A stretch of 64,000 bases of DNA from Sphagnum magellanicum (lineage: Eukaryota > Streptophyta > Sphagnopsida > Sphagnales > Sphagnaceae), in NCBI GenBank assembly GCA_021904315.1, contig CM038915.1, forward strand, positions 12,152,001-12,216,000. The letters are read 5' to 3'. This document shows positions 61,838 to 64,000 of this stretch, one piece after another (the first letter of the stretch is position 1; each line of letters starts with the position of its first letter). The notes below the pieces were generated by a model. It saw only the letters and a list, made by a program, of their open reading frames with translations. It was not told where the DNA came from and made no database searches. The translations under genes and the position numbers were made by a program.

Positions 61838-62730
61838 TGCAAGAAGAGCTCCTTGGAATACAAACACGGATTCCTAACCGCAAACTGCGAGAGCGAGGAT
61901 TGAACTGTGAAGAAGAAACGCACTAACTCTGATTGCGCTGCTGCAGTTGTAACCAACAGGCTGATACTTCAACTGCTGCTTGTGTAGTGTGAAGTGTGCT
62001 AGTCCAAAATACACAACTAATGTTCTCTCCTTTTAACTGCAGTTCAATGGTAGTAACCTAGTAGTAGTAATCAGTCATTTGCCTCCTGCCACTCTCCAAG
62101 CTAAACTCTTTTTTTAAACATTTTTACCTAGGTTTATTTAGTATTTACCCTGTCAGAATTCATCTGTCTGTCACATGATTCATCTATCTCAATTCTCTTA
62201 ATCATAATTTCTTCTGAGTTTACCCAATCAGAAATCCATCTTGAAGGATCCCTGTTACCATTTCTATATAACTAAAAATCATATTTGAACCAATCATAAA
62301 TCAAAGTTTTTTTTTCAAATTTTTTACTTAAATTTTTTTGACAATTTTTTCCCCAAAGAAATACTAAAATTAGTCGAGAATATACACTAGCCCAAAAAAA
62401 ACATCCCCAAAAAATTCCCAATTTTTCTTGTGGGAAAAGCCACAAAATTAATGGGGAAAAGAAGAAATGCTGATCAGAATTCATATTCAACCCTCTTTCT
62501 CTCCTACTATTGGGCGTAAATTAGGGTAGACGAGGGCTAGAACTAGGCTAGAATTAGGCTAGAAGGATGATTATCATCCGCCAGAGGATAGGCCATCCGT
62601 TCACACTTTAAGGTGGTAATAAGTTGGTAACAATGTAGATGCCTGTTCATTAATAGAGAGTCAAAGGACCTGAAACCGGTTTTACACGTATCTCTTAAAT
62701 GAAACCCCAGATTTTAAATTTCACTTTGTG
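61838..62730. other. Upstream region of the glycine-rich gene
   Basis: Probable promoter and leader lie in roughly the first 200 bases (minus-strand gene). A TTAAAAGG word on the minus strand near 62026-62035 is a weak TATA candidate. Farther right it is AT-rich with nothing recognisable. Confidence 0.4.
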
Positions 62731-62737
62731 AACCCAA

Positions 62738-62880
62738 TTGCCATCTGGCGGTTAAAACCTAGGTGCCTACCTTGCCACCTCATGGTTAAGTTAAAAAGAT
62801 GGGAACCCACCTCGCCACCTGGCGGTCAAAAGATGGGAAGCTGGCTTGCCACCTGGCGGTTAAATTTACAGGAACCGACC
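62738..62880. repeat. 34-40 bp tandem repeat, four copies
   Basis: TTGCCACCTGGCGGTTAAA-like units start at about 62738, 62772, 62812 and 62846, each followed by an AGATGGGAACC-like or related linker. Unit length varies. No coding function is seen. Confidence 0.8.
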
Positions 62881-62884
62881 TGCC

Positions 62885-64000
62885 AATTTGTACTGGAGAT
62901 ATTTAAGTACTCTGGAAAGTTGAATTTATTTTTTTTCAATTTTCTGATGTTCGGTCATTGGCTCGAATCCCAAGAGGGATTTAGCATTAAATGGAGATAA
63001 GTTTTTTGAACCTGTCCAGTGTCTACAAAGGAAAAAAAAAAAAAACTAGTTTAAAAAAATGCTACAAAACTAAAATCAGAGTACAAATGTGGCGTAATCT
63101 TTTTCAAAAAAAAATCAAAATCAAAATTTGGTGATTTATTTTTATTTTTCACAATTTGGCAAGATTTTATGGGGAGTGTTTCAAAAGAGTTTTGAGGGTG
63201 TTGGAATTCAACAAAATGTCCCAACCTTTTCATTTAAAGTGTCTAGTGATAAACTATCATCATTTACTTCAAAGTCTTAGGAAACTGTAGATTCTCACCT
63301 CTATTGACAATTGGAAGTTACCACCATGAAATCACAATACAGAAATTATGAACTTGCAATGCTCAGCTAGGTCCTTTCTTCAAAAACTCACAAACATCTA
63401 AGCTTTGCAAAACCCATTTGTACAATTCCACTCAACTTCTATGTTTCGTTCTACTCTCAACCGTTTTTACACCTTTGTCTTGTAAACATCAATCTCAAGC
63501 AAATTTTAGGATGCCCTTTGCAATTAATGCAAGTTTTGTCAAAAGATGATGTGTCCAAAAGGTTCTGAAGAGGTGCTTTCTTCATTCCTTTTCCTCCTTA
63601 GATTTCTTGAGATGTGCATACTCATTACTGTCAAAAGCTATGCTTCCTCCTACTCGTCCTACACCTCATTCACCTTTTTCTTGCAAATGTTTTTTCCTTT
63701 TCTGTGCCACATTTGGGCTAGAAGGCTCGCTTGAACCATTCTCAAAGTCCATGCCTTCACCAACTTTTTTTCACAAGCTTTTCATTGTTTTGCCAACAAG
63801 AATCATCAACACTTTGGAGATTGGAATTCACCAACGCTCTTTTTGCCATTGCACACACATTGTTATAAATTCATGCTAGAATTCACATTTAGGAACCTAA
63901 AACCCTAAATATTTGGGCTGAAAAATCAAAATGGTTCAATGATGTCAAAGATGGCACCTCTCATCACAACATGCAACAAGTAATTTTATAAGAAATAGTT
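62885..64000. other. AT-rich intergenic DNA to the window edge
   Basis: No gene recognised. The overlapping frames at 63546-63734 and 63607-63879 (+) have no family resemblance. Confidence 0.5.

Overview
The window is eukaryotic, nuclear and almost certainly from a streptophyte plant. Its genes have GT-AG introns, a plant-type GT29 sialyltransferase-like protein, a NOG1 GTPase close in length to plant NOG1, and a plant-type GT77 glycosyltransferase. Telomere-type AAACCCTA boxes lie near NOG1. Genes sit in a few GC-richer islands inside long, very AT-rich DNA full of decayed transposons. The species cannot be named from the sequence; a seedless land plant or relative is a guess.

Gene islands: (1) 11.8-20.6 kb holds a doubtful small secreted-peptide ORF (-), the intronless GT29 gene (+), a five-unit tandem repeat just downstream of it, and the six-exon NOG1 gene (-). 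(2) 42.1-45.2 kb holds a five-exon GT77-family nucleotide-sugar transferase (+). (3) 60.4-61.9 kb holds a three-exon Gly/Tyr/Gln-rich low-complexity protein (-) with a glycine-zipper-like tail. The two glycosyltransferases are predicted type II membrane proteins of the secretory pathway; NOG1 acts in 60S ribosome assembly. No operon-like or pathway link joins the islands.

Mobile DNA: a 2.66-kb MULE (20.94-23.60 kb) inserted in a TA-rich target about 1 kb upstream of NOG1; a 3.68-kb pogo-like element (47.52-51.20 kb) with matching 22-bp TIRs and TA target duplications; a relic of a DUF7869-type element gene (34.9-37.4 kb); a decayed LINE-type reverse transcriptase gene (51.9-56.1 kb) split by a nested, internally deleted gag-bearing LTR element on the other strand; a related LTR at 5.1-5.6 kb; and a probable 804-bp non-autonomous TIR element (32.99-33.80 kb) whose end motif recurs in a GT77 intron. 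Several unrelated minisatellites are also present.

The most striking signal is how the two best-preserved transposases are broken. Reading frames stay open over long distances but carry in-frame nonsense codons that are nearly all TAG (6 of 6 in the MULE, 7 of 8 in the pogo-like element), mostly where glutamine or tryptophan is expected; one sits inside the catalytic NWDQTG-type motif. NOG1 ends normally on TAG, so codon reassignment is unlikely. C-to-T decay at methylated CAG sites is the simplest reading. The pogo-like transposase also carries an N-terminal PCNA-interaction (PIP) box.
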